Of a stretch of DNA of 64,000 bases, positions 37,379 to 49,376 are shown in pieces. The notes under the pieces are model-generated. The model made no database searches and was not told the origin of the DNA. It saw only the letters and a program-made list of their open reading frames with translations. The position numbers were made by a program, and so were the translations under genes. Positions within the stretch are counted from its first letter, which is position 1. Every line of letters begins with the position of its first letter. Origin of the DNA: Zoroaster sp. YZ-2022 (taxonomy: Eukaryota > Echinodermata > Asteroidea > Forcipulatida > Zoroasteridae); NCBI GenBank assembly GCA_029582265.1, contig CM055820.1, forward strand, positions 16,946,485 through 17,010,484. The letters are read 5' to 3'.

Positions 37379-37524
37379 CAACACGTCCAACTAATTCATC
37401 AGAGGAAAGAAGAACAGAAACAACAGTCCGTCCATTCGCAACATCCACCAGGGGGTTAGTTCCCTGTCTGATAATGAGAATGTTTAATAAGACTACAGGC
37501 TATGCATGGCGGGAGTTGATAGGA

Positions 37525-37625
37525 AGAGGCTTGTGGTTACACCATATAAAGAATCTCTTTTGAGTAGCATAGGTTTAGTTTATTTGATGTTTCAATCAGT
37601 ATGCTCTGATCGTCTTCACACTACT
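37525..37625 (-). repeat. Penelope-like hairpin repeat, copy 8
   Basis: Plus strand reads GTGGTTACACCATATAAAGA, TCTCTTTTGAGTAGC, then TCAATCAGTATGCTCTGATC and GTCTTCA. It lies in the ZMYND10 3' flank and could be part of its 3' UTR. Confidence 0.65.
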
Positions 37626-39314
37626 TAAAATGAGAATGTTCTCGCAGACATCGTGGAATTGATTGACTCAAAGCATCCAGGATTTTCAGTGGCTGCAATG
37701 GAAAAATATTCAACGATTTGTTGTGTCACATTCTGAACCCTTCTACCCAATTACAAGCCATGTATTGGTCAGACTGGTGCATCCTTGAATTCTATAAATA
37801 TCTCATGGTTGGAGGCAAGCTAGAGCAAGAATTTGACATTATTCCTGAACTCTTAGGATTCTCCCTGCTTAAGAAAGCAGATCATATTGGTGATGAAGTA
37901 ATATGCCTTCATGGGAGTGTTTTAACCTACATTTGAATAATCTTGTATATATGTATACAGCCAGATGAAGCAGCACCATCAATTACCTTAGATTGAGCAC
38001 ATTAAGGAAGTTAGTTAAGCTGTTACTGACATTAAAAATTACTGACAGTGCAGGTGGCAATATATATTGTTTTCTTCCTGAGACATCATTGTAAATTAAC
38101 AAGTTTATTAAATAACCTCATTAAGATTGTTACTTATTTTAGCATTTAAACTCAGATTACATAACTGAAATATACACGTTTTGGACAAAAATACTGCCAG
38201 AGTATTTCAATAAGGCTCCCATAACAGCAAGGGAAATTGTGTCTATTCTGCAGACTCTGTAATAATGAAAGTCGACTGTATTTATGATGCAGTGTGATAA
38301 ATATGTTGTTGGTCAGAAATGTCACCTGAGGAATGCTTATCAAGACTCCAGTCAAATATTTTGTTAAATGTTCTCTTTCAAAGTAATTTACTTCCTTCCT
38401 ACAGGAAAATAACTAAATTTACTGAAAAGGATTTTTAAAAAAACAGTAAAATAAAGATTTACACAGAATATCCATCATTTATATGATGGCATGCAACAAT
38501 CTTTCAATACAATTCAATACATTTTAAATGTACTTTGTATATAATTGAACAAGTCTGACTTTTGAAACAACAGTGTTGGGGAAATGGATGAATAAAAACA
38601 ATATAATGTCAACATTGGAATTATTTTAATCAGAGTCAAGAAATGTTGTACCGTACCGAGTACCTTTGAACTTTATAGTTGTTACTCACTTTTTTCCATC
38701 CCCGGCAGGGCGGATTGCAGTGGCGTAGCCAGGACTTTTTCAGTGGGGGGGGGGGGGGGGCCCCACAGGGGCATTGCTTTTCAGTGGGGGGGGGCCCAGG
38801 GGATATGGGTTTTTTCCCTTGTCTTTTTCTTTTCTTTTTTGGGGCACTATTGGGATATTTTCCTGGGGGGGCACCTAGGGAGGACATATCCCCCGGGATC
38901 TGCTTTATGATTCCTCTCTCCCCAACCCACCCCAATTCTCCCATGTTTATGTTTAAAAAAATTGTTTATATCTAAAATTTTAAGGAAACAAATTAAAAGG
39001 GAGGTATAGCATTGGTACTAAGAATATGCTTACTCTCTTCGGAATCAAGATATTTGTTAAATAAAAATTTGTACTGTGTCAATTCGTGAGAAGAAATGGA
39101 AATGCATTCAGATTTGGTTGTATTCATTCTACAAAATGGAATTTAGGAAAGAGAAGTCTTTCCTCAAAATCAAATTGGAACTTATTAAGTTTTTTTATAT
39201 AAAATGACGGCACATAAGACAGAAATATTTATCAGGAAGAATAATATAAGCGTTAAATTAAAATTCAACCATTTGGATATTTTTGAAGTACCTTGAAACC
39301 AAATTGTCAAAAAA

Positions 39315-39650
39315 AGTATTGGGTCATTGATTAAAAGAGTAAATCCATAAATTTATAAAAATTGATCAGTTGCACAACTAGGGTTGGTGCAGTGGGGGCA
39401 CTTAAAGGGACAGTATTGTTATAATCAGAGCAGACTTTCAACAGGGCATGGAATCGGTGTCCTAGTTTAAGATGAACATGGACTGAAAATTACTGGCTTA
39501 TTTATGCAGCAACAACGGTAATATGACATCATGTGGGGTATTATTTTCAGTCACGAGCAAAATAAACTAGCACTCCGATTCCATGCCCTGTTGATCGTGA
39601 CGATACTGTCCCTTTAAGGGGGACACTAGGATTGTTCGGGTTGCACTTGA
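39315..39650 (+). repeat. Repeat carrying a palindromic MITE; paired with 42403-42720
   Basis: Flanks of the MITE (AGAGTAAATCCATAAATTTA and GGTTGGTGCAGTGGGGGCAC on the left; GGGGGACACTAGGATTGTTC and GGGTTGCACTTGAGAAA on the right) are repeated around the MITE at 42475-42691. Both loci therefore share one older insertion event followed by duplication of the whole block. Confidence 0.85.
39402..39617. mobile_element. Palindromic TTAA MITE, copy 5
   Basis: TTAAAGGGACAGTATTGTTA ... GACGATACTGTCCCTTTAA with the full interior. Confidence 0.9.
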
Positions 39651-40210
39651 GAAAAAAATTTACAAGTAAAACTGTTATCAGATGATCACTATAGTAACCA
39701 GATAAAAATACAAATACATATACACCCCTAAACTATTTCTCATTACAAGCTAAAATTCCGATAGTGTAGATTTAGAATAAACATTTTTAATATGAAAAAT
39801 CAAAAAAAAATTAATGCAAAATTAATTAATCACTTTTTCTGTTCACAACTGCAAACAATAATTGTTTATAAATACATATTTAAAGTTTTCGGAATTGTTG
39901 GTGGCCCATGCATATTTATCTAAACCCTTCTGTAAAAGGTCTTGATTTTAACTGAAATCTGGTTGGACCATGGCTAATTGAAGAATGGAGGGGGAAAATG
40001 CTTCAAAATTACACAGAAATGGTTTCACAGTGTACTGAATTTAATTAATTCTTGCAGCTTCCTTATAAACTAAACTCCTAAACAACTATTTTGTGAAATA
40101 TCTATTTTTTTTTTCATTATTTATTTTCCATTCTAAAAGGAAATTATCAATGTTCCAATGAAAACAAAAATTCTTGAAAAATGCGCGTAAAACACAGGCA
40201 ACACATCTTT

Positions 40211-40478
40211 AAATGGGTAGTATCGTCACAATCAACACTCAACAGGGCATGGCATCGGAGTGCTTGTTTTAGATGAAACTCATGCAGTGACTGAAAATAA
40301 TTGCCACATGTTAAAGTCATATTACTGCTGCATAAATGAGCCAGTAATTTTCAGTCACTGTGTTCATTTTGAACTAGGCGTGAAATCGATTTCATGCCCT
40401 GTTGAAAGTCTTACTCTGATCATGCAGGAAGGAAAATAGATCCTCCATGCTCTGATCGTGACGACACTTCCCCTTTAA
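40211..40478. mobile_element. Palindromic MITE, copy 6 (inverted, diverged)
   Basis: GGTAGTATCGTCACAATCAA on the left and CTGATCGTGACGACACTTCC on the right. The interior is in the opposite orientation to the other copies (GGAGTGCTTGTTTTAGATG first). The left TTAA has decayed. It lies 290 bp upstream of the AGPAT start. Confidence 0.8.
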
Positions 40479-40770
40479 TCATGTATTATGACATGTATAT
40501 GACATGATATGACATGTGTGACATGATGACATGATATGACGTGCATGACGTGTTGCGCATGCTGTTATTAATGTGGCCGTGGCTATATCTAGCTAGCTAT
40601 AGCTCGGGTAGTCGTGAACGATGTTCAATGAACTTTGTACTTTATTGTAGCCAAGGTACATATTAACATCACGCGGCCGGCTGCCTCGGGCCGTTCGAAT
40701 CCCGTCTACCGCAGACAGGGACAGGTAGCTAACAGTGTGTTCTCCTCAGAACTGACATTTTACTCCGAAA

Positions 40771-43700
40771 ATGATGTGGTTAAGTTTATTCGTGGCTTTT
40801 TTTGCCGGTTTGTACGCACTATGCAGACTCAACTCTGTGGTACAGTTTTACGTCAAGTATGCCATGTTTTTGTGTTGGCACCTGATTCTGGGTTTGTTGG
40901 TGACAGTCGTCAGCGTGTTTACTTTCAGATTTGGTGACACGGCTAACATGTGGTATGTAATAATTACTAGATTATGGAGGACTTCCTCCGTGAATAGAGA
41001 AAGGGAAAGAATGTGGAATACAACCGCCACTTTTCTATCCAAATATGACAAATATCACAGATAACAGAGGATAGTCAAGTGAGGATTGGAAACGATATTT
41101 TTTTTTTTAGCAATAATTGTATGCACATCCTGCAGTGAGATGTTGGCCATTTTGTCGTCTGCTAAAAACACATGCTTTAGACATAGTGCATAACTGCACA
41201 AGTGGCGGTTGGGTTCGATACTCTTTCCTAAGTTTCATCACCATATGTGCAGGTGGAAGGAATACATCAATAAGCCTTATCGCTAATAGCAGCTGCAAGG
41301 AATTGTGGGATGTCTGTGGGTGCAACAGCGCCACTGCGTGCTGCACGGACAAACAAAATATTATTGACGTCACAAAAGCTGCGCCAAACAGATGCCCCAA
41401 ATTGTATCCCTGTATGCTTTGCGGCAGTTGCTTCAGTGCTATTAGCGATAAGGCATATGGCCGTCTTGGTGACCTGGGGATCCAGGGTCCACTCAGGAGG
41501 GGAGGGGTGGCATATGGACAAAAGGTGGGTGTGGCACACTGTCAAAACTGCCAAATATTGGGACACATACAAAACCGTGCCCTTCCCCCTTTTTCCCCAC
41601 AATTGTCATTGTCAATGTTCATTACCCTTGGCTCAGCCTTATCATTATCCTTGTCATCATCCACATCTTTAATGACATTTTATTGAAGATAACAAATGAT
41701 GACTGCAGTTTTTCAATGATGAGGATTCAAGTGAGGATGAGGGTTATGAAAATGAGAGGTTGTGGGAGAAGATTTATGAGGATTGAGGGAAGATTTTTTC
41801 CGGGGAGAGGGGGTGGGGCAAAATTAGGAGGCCATGGCTCCAATATTTTCATAAAAATTATTGTTTTCATTAAAATCATTGTGTTAAGGGTTGAATGGAT
41901 TTCCTGTCAGTCAAAATTAATCGAGATCATAACATATTTTCATCAGCTCAATTTTCTTGACTTTTTCAGGTGGTGGAATTTCTTTTCGTGTTTTCTGAAT
42001 GCAAAGCTTTTACTCAACGTTGACATTGAGATGTTGAATACCCTTGATCGCCTAGGAGTGAATGAGCCGTGTGTGATCATCTGTAATCATCAGACATCTC
42101 TTGACCAACTACGTAGGTGCTTGAGTAATAGTTGTAGCTTTGCATGGTGAAAAGGATAAGGGAAAGACTGTTTGCCTTGACACCATGTGAAATTCTCACT
42201 TGAGTGGTAATTAGTTCTGAAAAGAACTGGTGGTTACAACGTTTTGACGTTGTGATCAGTGTGCTCTGATCATCTTCTGGTGCTTCCGTTCTCATTCTCT
42301 CTCTCTTGCATGGTTAAATATTTTATGTATTGCCTGCGTTTTTTTGGTGATTTTTAGTACTGACTTCTGAGGTTTTTTTCCCATTTTTATCGGAACATTG
42401 CCTGGGTCATTGATAAAGAGTAAATCCATGAATTTATTAGTTGCATAACTATAGGGTTGGTGCAGTGGGGGCACTTAAAGGGACAGTATCGTCATGCTCA
42501 GAGCAGAATTTCAACAGGGCATGGAATCAATGTCCTAGTATAAGATAAACACAATGACTGAAAATTACTGGCGTATTTATGCAGCAGCAATGGTAATATC
42601 ATGTGGGAGTATTATTTTCAGTCACTGAGTTAATCTAAAACTGGCACTCCAATTCCATGCCCTGTTGATTGTGACGATACTGTCCCTTTAAGGGGGACAC
42701 TATTGTTCGGGTTGCACTTGAGAAACCATTATGTGTTTTTTTTTATTAAGATATCCAAATTCTATGCAGTTAAACAGCCGGCAATAATTTCCTGCCAGCT
42801 AGGGAGTTTAATGAGAATCAAAAATGCTCGTGTTGTGACTTTGTCCAGAAAGTCATGCCATATCACGCCAATCTTGAAAAAACTGCACTGGCTTCCTGTT
42901 TCACAGAGAATTGTTTTTAAACTTATGCTAATTGTTCACAAATCTTTCAATAACATTGCTCCAATTTATATTTCTGAACTGCTTAAAGTCTACACTCCAT
43001 CACGCAATTTGCGCTCCAGCAACATGTCACTCCTAAAGGAACCAACTTCAAAACGGAACTGGGGTGATAGGTCGTTTTCTGTCGCAGCTCCGAGACTCTG
43101 GAATCATCTTCCAACTAAACTCAAATCTTGTCATAGTATAACCAGATTTAAGTCGATGCTTAAAACTCATCTTATGTCACAACTCTTCAAAGATGATGTA
43201 TATTTGTAATTGCATTGTAGGTACATGTATCTCGGTACATAATTTAATTTTTTCCCCTATGCTATCATTGTATATTTTTTGTATTCATGTTTTTTCTTTG
43301 TTTCCGCGCCTTGAGCGCCCAGCAGGGTGGATATGTGCGCGCTATAAATCTTTATTATTATTAGTGACATTTTAAGATCACTTGGTTCACTAATTATTGG
43401 AAATTGTGAACTTTAATTGAAGCAAATGTAAAAATAAATCAAAAAATACTTTTCAAAATTAAAATTTAAAAAAACAAAATTGAAAAAATTCCCAAATAAG
43501 CCTTAGGCCAAAAAAAAAGTCTCCGGTTTCTGGTCAACGCTCGGCGTCAAAAGTGGTGCAGTGATGCACTTTTTTTGGGGGGTAATCTTTTTTTTTTTTT
43601 GCCAATGGGGAAATACGAGATCACGTGATACGCCACCATACAAAGTATGGTGGCTAAGAGAGGCCTCACAAATCTAGCAAATGTTCACCTATGTGAAAAA

Positions 43701-46700
43701 GTCGTTTAAAACACAGTACGGCAGAAATCCAATCCATCCAGCAATTTTGGCTGCAATTGGACATCGTTTCATAGCAAAATAAAGAAAATTAAAAATGCTG
43801 ACACAAGTGTCTGAGGCGACTCGTGCGGAGACCAGAAACCGGAGACTTTTTTTTTTGGCCTTGCATATAAAAAGAAAAAAAAACAGGATGGCAACAAAAA
43901 ATTCTTGAAGGAAGAGGAAGAGAAGTAGCCACCAAGAAAAGAAGTAGCCAATAATGTGTCCAAACCTCTAGTTTCTTGTTTGTGGTGATGTGGAGAGTCT
44001 GTAAATCCTCCAAAATTAAACGTTCAGGGGGGCTTTGTCCTCAAGGCCAAAGGGAGACCCCAGGCCTGCTACCCATTTCTCAGGATGTTTTACTTTGGTC
44101 AAATCACACACCTGATAGACAAAAAACTGTTCCCATAGAATCACACTACAAATTAAGACATTTCTGACATTTTTGTCTGCAATGTGAATCTTCAAACGAA
44201 ACACTAATTTGTCGTGAATTGATGAAATAACTTGTGTCTAATTCAGCATTTCGCTTTTCATTTCAGCATTCTTAAAATGTTGGGCGCCTGGTCGTTACTC
44301 CATCTTGGCGAAGAAGTCCCTCAAATACACCCTGACCTACGGTCTCGGTTGTATCGCCAGTGGCGTTATATTTGTGGACAGGAAAGACCCAGCTCAAGCC
44401 AGAGAAATAAGCAAGCGCTGTGTCCAGTTTCTTGCAGAAGAGAAGGTAATTCTTATCATTTTATTTCAACAATTTCTTACCAAAGTTTAACCCAATTTTG
44501 ACCATGTATACTGTTCTTTGGTAGCAGTGAAATATCTCTCGAACAAATTGTATTTTACACCAAAATGGAAAATATGCAAAAACCTGTAATCCTTGACCTC
44601 ACATTTTGACCTTAGCAGAATATTTATTCAAGGCAAGGAGGGTTACACTAAGTTACTATAACAGGGTCAAACATTATGTCATATGTCAAAATTAAGAAAA
44701 TCTGATTATGCTTGCTAGTGGAGAATCTTTGAGACAAACGTAAATTCCATTCAGAGATAATAATTTTACAAAAGAAATGCATTTATAAATTCTGCAAGTG
44801 CATCTAGTGTGGTATGATTGTCGGACTTTGGTCCGCCATGCATAGGGCTTGTGCCTACGCATAGCTGTTTGAATGTTTGTGTTCTGACCTTACATTATCA
44901 GCATAGAAATCATTTCCATATCTTCAGTATAAGGGAATTAGGTCACAAGCTTAACTCTTTCTACCCGGAATTATTGCACGTGTATGGACGGAATTGTTTA
45001 CATTATTGTAATTTGATACTGTAAACAATCAAGGTCAAGTGTGGAAATTATTAATAATTATTTATTTATTTTTCCAATTGAAGAGAGTAAGGTATCAAAA
45101 TAAAGGTTATGACTTACTGAGTGTGAATATTGAGATGAGGATCATCTTGGGATTACCCAGGATGCATTACGGCCATACAAATATAAAATATTGTTTATCG
45201 CTCCCTAGGGAATAGTCGTTAAATCTACCAAGTTATTGATTGAAAGTCTGTAAATATGCATTGTACCACAAACAAATAAGGTTTGTTTATGTCAGAATAC
45301 ATCAGGGCATAATAATATTACCCATAATGCATAATAACATCCTGTATATATATAAAAAAAATCATAAAATACAACCTTGATACAACATACTGTATGTTGT
45401 TTTCTGTTATGCAATAATGTAAACAATCAAGGTCAAGTGTGGAAATTATTAATAATATTTTTCATATTTTGCCAATTGAAGAGAGTAAGGTATCAAAATA
45501 AAGGATATGACTTTCTGAGTGTGAATATTGAGATGGGTGTCATGTTGGGAATACCCATAATGCATTGCAGCCATCCAAATGTAAATTTATGTTTATCGTT
45601 CCGTAGAATAAATATCAATAAATCAACAAGGTACTGGAAATATGCATTGTATGATAAACAAAGGTGGTTTATTTATGTTAGAATATGTCAGGGCATAATA
45701 ATATTACCCATAATGGTTTGAAACCCACTGTTTATGTAACAAAAATCATAATTTACAACATTGATACAACATACCGTATCGCTTTATCGCTATTGTACTT
45801 GGTACATATGACCTCAGATTAACAGCTTTTACGGTTGTTTTTTCCCTATAAATCAAAACTTCCATCACTGTCAGGGTGTTCAAAGTCAACATCGTCAGCA
45901 TAATCACCTCCATCAGTACTTCCCACTTCATAATTCCATGAAAATAGCATGTGTTTCGCACGTTGTTGTGAGTTCTATGGAGGCCGCCATTTTGTAAATC
46001 AGCGTGTGTGGTAAACCGCATAGGGTCGTGCATAATTAACGTAAACAAAAACTTGACACAATCTGAGCTCGGATTGGAATGTTTCGTCAGTTCTCGTAGT
46101 CATAAACATCATCAATAATCAATATTTATTAGCTAATTTGCATTGAAGGTACATGACCTCGAATTCTTATTGGTTATTTGCATATTCTGTTGTCAAAACA
46201 AGTCAAAACACAACGATGTTGTCAGGTGATGACGTCGGGCCTATGTCGCGTGCGTGTTGGGCTTCTAAAAGGGCGCGCCGTCCGATTACGACGCGCATAT
46301 GGGCTTCTAAAAGGGCGCGCCGTCCAGAAAGAGTTCAGGAATATAACGGATATATTCTTTATATTCGGGCATTTTAACCAAATAAATTAAATTGTGCAAA
46401 ATTATAGTGGCCTTGTGTTTTGAACATACATGTAGCAGGATCTTGATCAAAGGCAAAAAAAAGATGAACACAGTGACTGAAAATTACTGGCTCATTTATG
46501 CAGCAGCAACGGTAATATGACCTTTATCATGTGGGTTATTTTTTTCAGTCACTGGGTTAATCTGAAACTAGCACTCCGATTCCATGCCCTGTCGATCATG
46601 ACGATATTGCCCCCTTAAGAAGAAATTAGTGACCGATGATGTATTCAGATTGTTTGTATTCTTAGTGTGGAATTTCAAACTAGAATTGTATTTTTCACAT

Positions 46701-48676
46701 TTCTTAAAAAATTACCGCATCTCAGACAAATTAATTTCTAGAGAAGATTAATACCGTCATCACCAAGTGAGTTGCTTATTTTCAGATTTACCAATCCTAT
46801 ACCTCGCCGTGTGCCCGGAAGAAAGACGCAAGACAGATTAGGTTGAAACGCGCACTTACGTCCTTTTACCGGGCACATGACCACCTTACCTCTAATATAA
46901 TTAACTCTACTTTTTCAATAAAATCTCTTTCTCGAGGATCAGCAATCACATTTGTGTTTGTTTTGGCAGGGTAAATTATGGATCTATCCAGAAGGCACGC
47001 GATCGCATCAACCAGAGACGGATATGCTTCCCTTCAAGAAAGGAGCCTTTCATATTGCTGTACAAGCTCAGGTATGTTCGGACAATACAGGGATTGGAAT
47101 TATTCCGTTAGCCAGAATTTACAGAAGGATTATTAATGAATTTATTACAGGATGAGAAACACATAGTATGTCAGTCTCTTAATCGTCTATCATACAAGTT
47201 GTGTGGGACTGTGTGACCTTGTGTGTCATTCAAACTATCATCAAACCTCGAATTCAAACTCTATCTGTTTGTGACCGTGAGAGGGTTGGGCCGTGTCAAC
47301 ATGTATGTGTCCGACAATCTAAATTTCAGTCTGTCCATACACATCCGAATGTACACACTACGCACAATCGCACAAATAATTACCTACTGCCGTTTATCGT
47401 TTTCATTTTGTGTGTGTATTAAACATCTGTCTTTCCATGATTATAGAAAAGAAAAATTGTCATTATGTGATATCATGATATTACAAGCATTGATACAGTG
47501 ATATTACAAGCATTCCTTTTCTGTATCCTCACATATATTTTTACCTGCCCAATCTTACATACTTCTAATTCTCTAATCTCTTGTTTCTTATCTTCTTGTT
47601 GCTAGGTTCCTATTATTGCTGTTGTCTTCTCTAGATACAGGCAAATGTACAGCTCGGCTGATAAGAAATTTGACAAAGGTAAGCGCACAGCAGGTGTAGT
47701 TATGAACTAAAGGTTTCCTGATTGGTCCCCATCTGTATCCTCATTGGGAGAACAGGGTTCCAATCGGGATACACGTGGGTCCCAATTGGGAGACACATGG
47801 GTCCTAATTGGGATAGTATGGCAAGTATCATTGTCAGCGAAGGAACCAAAGGTTTCCTGATTGGACCCCATCTGTATCCTCATTGGGAGACACGTGGGTC
47901 CCAATTGGGATAGTATGGCAAGTATCATTGTCAGCGAAGGAACCAAAGGTTTCCTGATTGGACCCCATCTGTATCCTTATTGGGAGAATAGGGTTCCAAT
48001 CGGGATACACGAGGGTCCCAATTGAGATTGTATGGCAAGTATTGTCAGCGAAGGAATCAAAGGTTTCCTGATTGGACCCCATCTGTATCCTCATTGGGAG
48101 AATAAAGTAGTTTACAAGTGGGGCCCCAATTGGGATAGTATGGTAGGTGTCATTGTCAGCAATGTCGGTGAAGTTGGGGTCAGTTGGTATCCTCATCAAT
48201 GGAAGATTAGGGGGGTTCCAATCAGGACAAAAGTATCTCCCAATTGGGATAGTATAGCAGGTGTTAACTATTATCGGTTCCCGATTGAGCTCTTATGGTT
48301 TCTGTATTGGGAGAATCTGAATGCAGATGGGTCCCAGTCAGGGTAGTATGGTGGACATTTGACCTCCATGAAGTACAGCACACTTATTAATAAACACTTA
48401 ATTCCAGCAGATCTTGACGTATCCTTTTCTCAAAACCCATCTCTGGCTCCTGTAGTGCACTCGGTTGATTTGTTCCCCACCCCGTGTTATATTCTGAATG
48501 TTACAGTGAAAATCAAAGTTGACGTTCTGCCGAGTGTTCCAACCAAAGGTCTGACGGCGGACGACGTTCCTGAGCTAACCGAGAGAGTAAGAAGCATGAT
48601 GCTGAAAAGGTTCCTGGAAATATCCCCGCCATACACGAGTACCAACAGTAAAATGAAGGTGAAGGGGACGTCATAA
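40771..48676 (+). CDS. AGPAT1: AGPAT1/2-like 1-acyl-sn-glycerol-3-phosphate acyltransferase
   Basis: Six exons join in frame: 40771-40952, 41970-42112, 44267-44445, 46970-47071, 47606-47678 and 48507-48676, for 282 residues, the usual length. The enzyme acylates lysophosphatidic acid to phosphatidic acid in ER membranes. Exon 1 encodes two hydrophobic helices ([15 protein letters not shown] and [20 protein letters not shown]). Exon 2 has the catalytic H-x4-D motif in ICNHQTSLD. Exon 3 has [18 protein letters not shown] and GVIFVDRKD. Exon 4 has the substrate-binding EGTR motif in IYPEGTRSH, then [15 protein letters not shown]. Exon 5 starts [11 protein letters not shown]. Exon 6 has [20 protein letters not shown]. 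The start could be either of two adjacent ATGs. Choice between AGPAT1 and AGPAT2 is not settled by sequence alone. Introns 2, 3 and 5 are swollen by repeats. Confidence 0.94.
41003..41240 (+). repeat. Dispersed repeat in AGPAT intron 1
   Basis: AGAATGTGGAATACAACCGC, CACTTTTCTATCCAAATATG and TCGTCTGCTAAAAACACATG match the two parts at 24440-24510 and 25130-25250. The first part also matches the inverted-repeat ends at 22083-22530. Confidence 0.7.
42131..42290 (-). repeat. Penelope-like hairpin repeat, copy 9
   Basis: Plus strand has TAGCTTTGCATGGTGAAAAG, TGACACCATGTGAAATTCTC, TAGTTCTGAAAAGAACTGGT and CAGTGTGCTCTGATCATCTT in order. It begins about 20 bp after AGPAT exon 2. Confidence 0.8.
42475..42691. 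mobile_element. Palindromic TTAA MITE, copy 7
   Basis: TTAAAGGGACAGTATCGTCA ... GTGACGATACTGTCCCTTTAA (end portion), inside the block duplicated from or with 39315-39650. Confidence 0.9.
42745..43364 (+). mobile_element. 5'-truncated CR1/L2-like LINE, reverse-transcriptase C-terminus and 3' tail
   Basis: An open frame to TAA at 43207-43209 encodes the end of a non-LTR retrotransposon ORF2: [64 protein letters not shown] and [12 protein letters not shown]. After the stop, the 3' UTR ends in CGCCTTGAGCGCCCAGCAGG, GTGGATATGTGCGCGCTATA and an ATT run. That tail matches the tail of the tRNA-derived SINE. The catalytic part of the polymerase is missing, so this copy is dead. Confidence 0.88.
43505..43860. 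mobile_element. GGCC-ended foldback element, copy 5
   Basis: Left end GGCCAAAAAAAAAGTCTCCG with GTTTCTGGTC; right end GACCAGAAACCGGAGAC, T run, GGCC. The inverted arms are about 30 bp and the best preserved of the family. Confidence 0.9.
45018..45785 (+). repeat. Tandem duplication of about 400 bp in AGPAT intron 3
   Basis: TAAACAATCAAGGTCAAGTG occurs at 45022 and again at 45419. The following sequence (GAGAGTAAGGTATCAAAATA, GGGCATAATAATATTACCCA, TTGATACAACATAC) is repeated with about 15 percent change and small indels. There are two copies. Confidence 0.92.
46259..46325 (+). repeat. 42-bp GC-rich tandem duplication
   Basis: GGGCTTCTAAAAGGGCGCGC, continuing CGTCC, occurs at 46259 and 46301 in otherwise AT-rich intron DNA. 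Each copy contains GGCGCGCC. Confidence 0.9.
46462..46617. mobile_element. Palindromic MITE, copy 8 (left end lost)
   Basis: Starts at GATGAACACAGTGACTGAAA after an A run and ends GACGATATTGCCCCCTTAAG. The left arm is missing. Confidence 0.85.
47705..48310 (+). repeat. Minisatellite in AGPAT intron 5
   Basis: GGTTTCCTGATTGG begins at 47712, 47851, 47948 and 48062, each followed by CCCCATCTGTATCC and later CCAATTGGGATAGTATGG and CATTGTCAGCGAAGG. Spacing varies (139, 97 and 114 bp), so units differ by internal losses. Related motifs occur in the small element at 17528-17648. Confidence 0.9.
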
Positions 48677-49069
48677 TGCTGCATCAGAGATCATGACCCA
48701 ATTTCATGGAGCTGCTTAAACACAAGTCCATGCTTACCGTACCATCAACGTTTAAAATCTGCTTACAGGGTTAGTGTTGAATTTGAGCACTAGCTGTGAA
48801 ATCGGCTAATCCTTAGATATGCAATTACACATGTGTACAAGCAGAAACTTACTTGTAAACCTATAAAATATGCTTATGTTAATATTTTTCAGGTATAGTA
48901 AACACCGATTTTCGGCTCACGGTAAACAAAATCATGATATTAGTCCTGTGTGATTTATGTACTGATTGTGTTATACATTCCAAAAACAACCTACCATAAT
49001 AAATTAATAATGATATTATGTTTATGTGTGACTGTGTGTCTCGTTTATGACACTCAGGGTTCTTGAACA

Positions 49070-49376
49070 TTATAACCCCCGTGGTCATTAAGCCAATTTA
49101 AGTCGTTCTTAGCTACATCTGAGCTCCCTGGCGAGTTTGCAGCCCATGCTTGCCAAATGTGTAGAGCAACGAGCTAAATCAAATGCAAGAACCGTCTTGG
49201 CCCACACAGTTTTCCTCGTTCACTCCCGGGGGGAAGAGAAGCAATAATGGTGAAGTGTCATGCTCAAGGAAAAAAAAAAACAAGCACCACGGTCCTGGCC
49301 AGGATTCAAACCTACATTCTGACAACTCGGCCATCACTACACAAACCTAATGCAGTTTGGCACTCGGCAGTGACAA
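49070..49376 (-). mobile_element. tRNA-derived SINE, diverged copy
   Basis: ACATCTGAGCTCCCTGGCGA, GGGGGGAAGAGAAGCAATAA and GACAACTCGGCCATCACTAC resemble the body and variant head in minus orientation. The tail is unclear. Confidence 0.65.

Larger units (their letters stand above)
37379..40770. other. ZMYND10 3' flank and AGPAT 5' flank
   Basis: ZMYND10 3' UTR sequence at the left, then AT-rich DNA. G-rich sequence at 38718-38890 begins CAGTGGCGTAGCCAGG, a common hAT MITE end, but no matching right end was found. Runs of TGACATGATATGACATG at 40485-40555 form a short imperfect tandem. AGPAT 5' UTR and promoter should lie just left of 40771; none was identified. Confidence 0.5.

Noticed and set aside
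38718..38890. Complete hAT MITE beginning CAGTGGCGTAGCCAGG
   Set aside because: No right inverted end and no 8-bp duplication were found, so only the left end is noted.
40660..40730. tRNA-like B box (CCGTTCGAATCCCG) before the AGPAT start
   Set aside because: No matching A box, acceptor stem or SINE body; probably chance or an old relic.
43505..43970. Short frames in the foldback elements (for example KKVSGFW, FAQFVRPLLA)
   Set aside because: They recur in all copies of the element, lack starts in good context and are not joined to exons.
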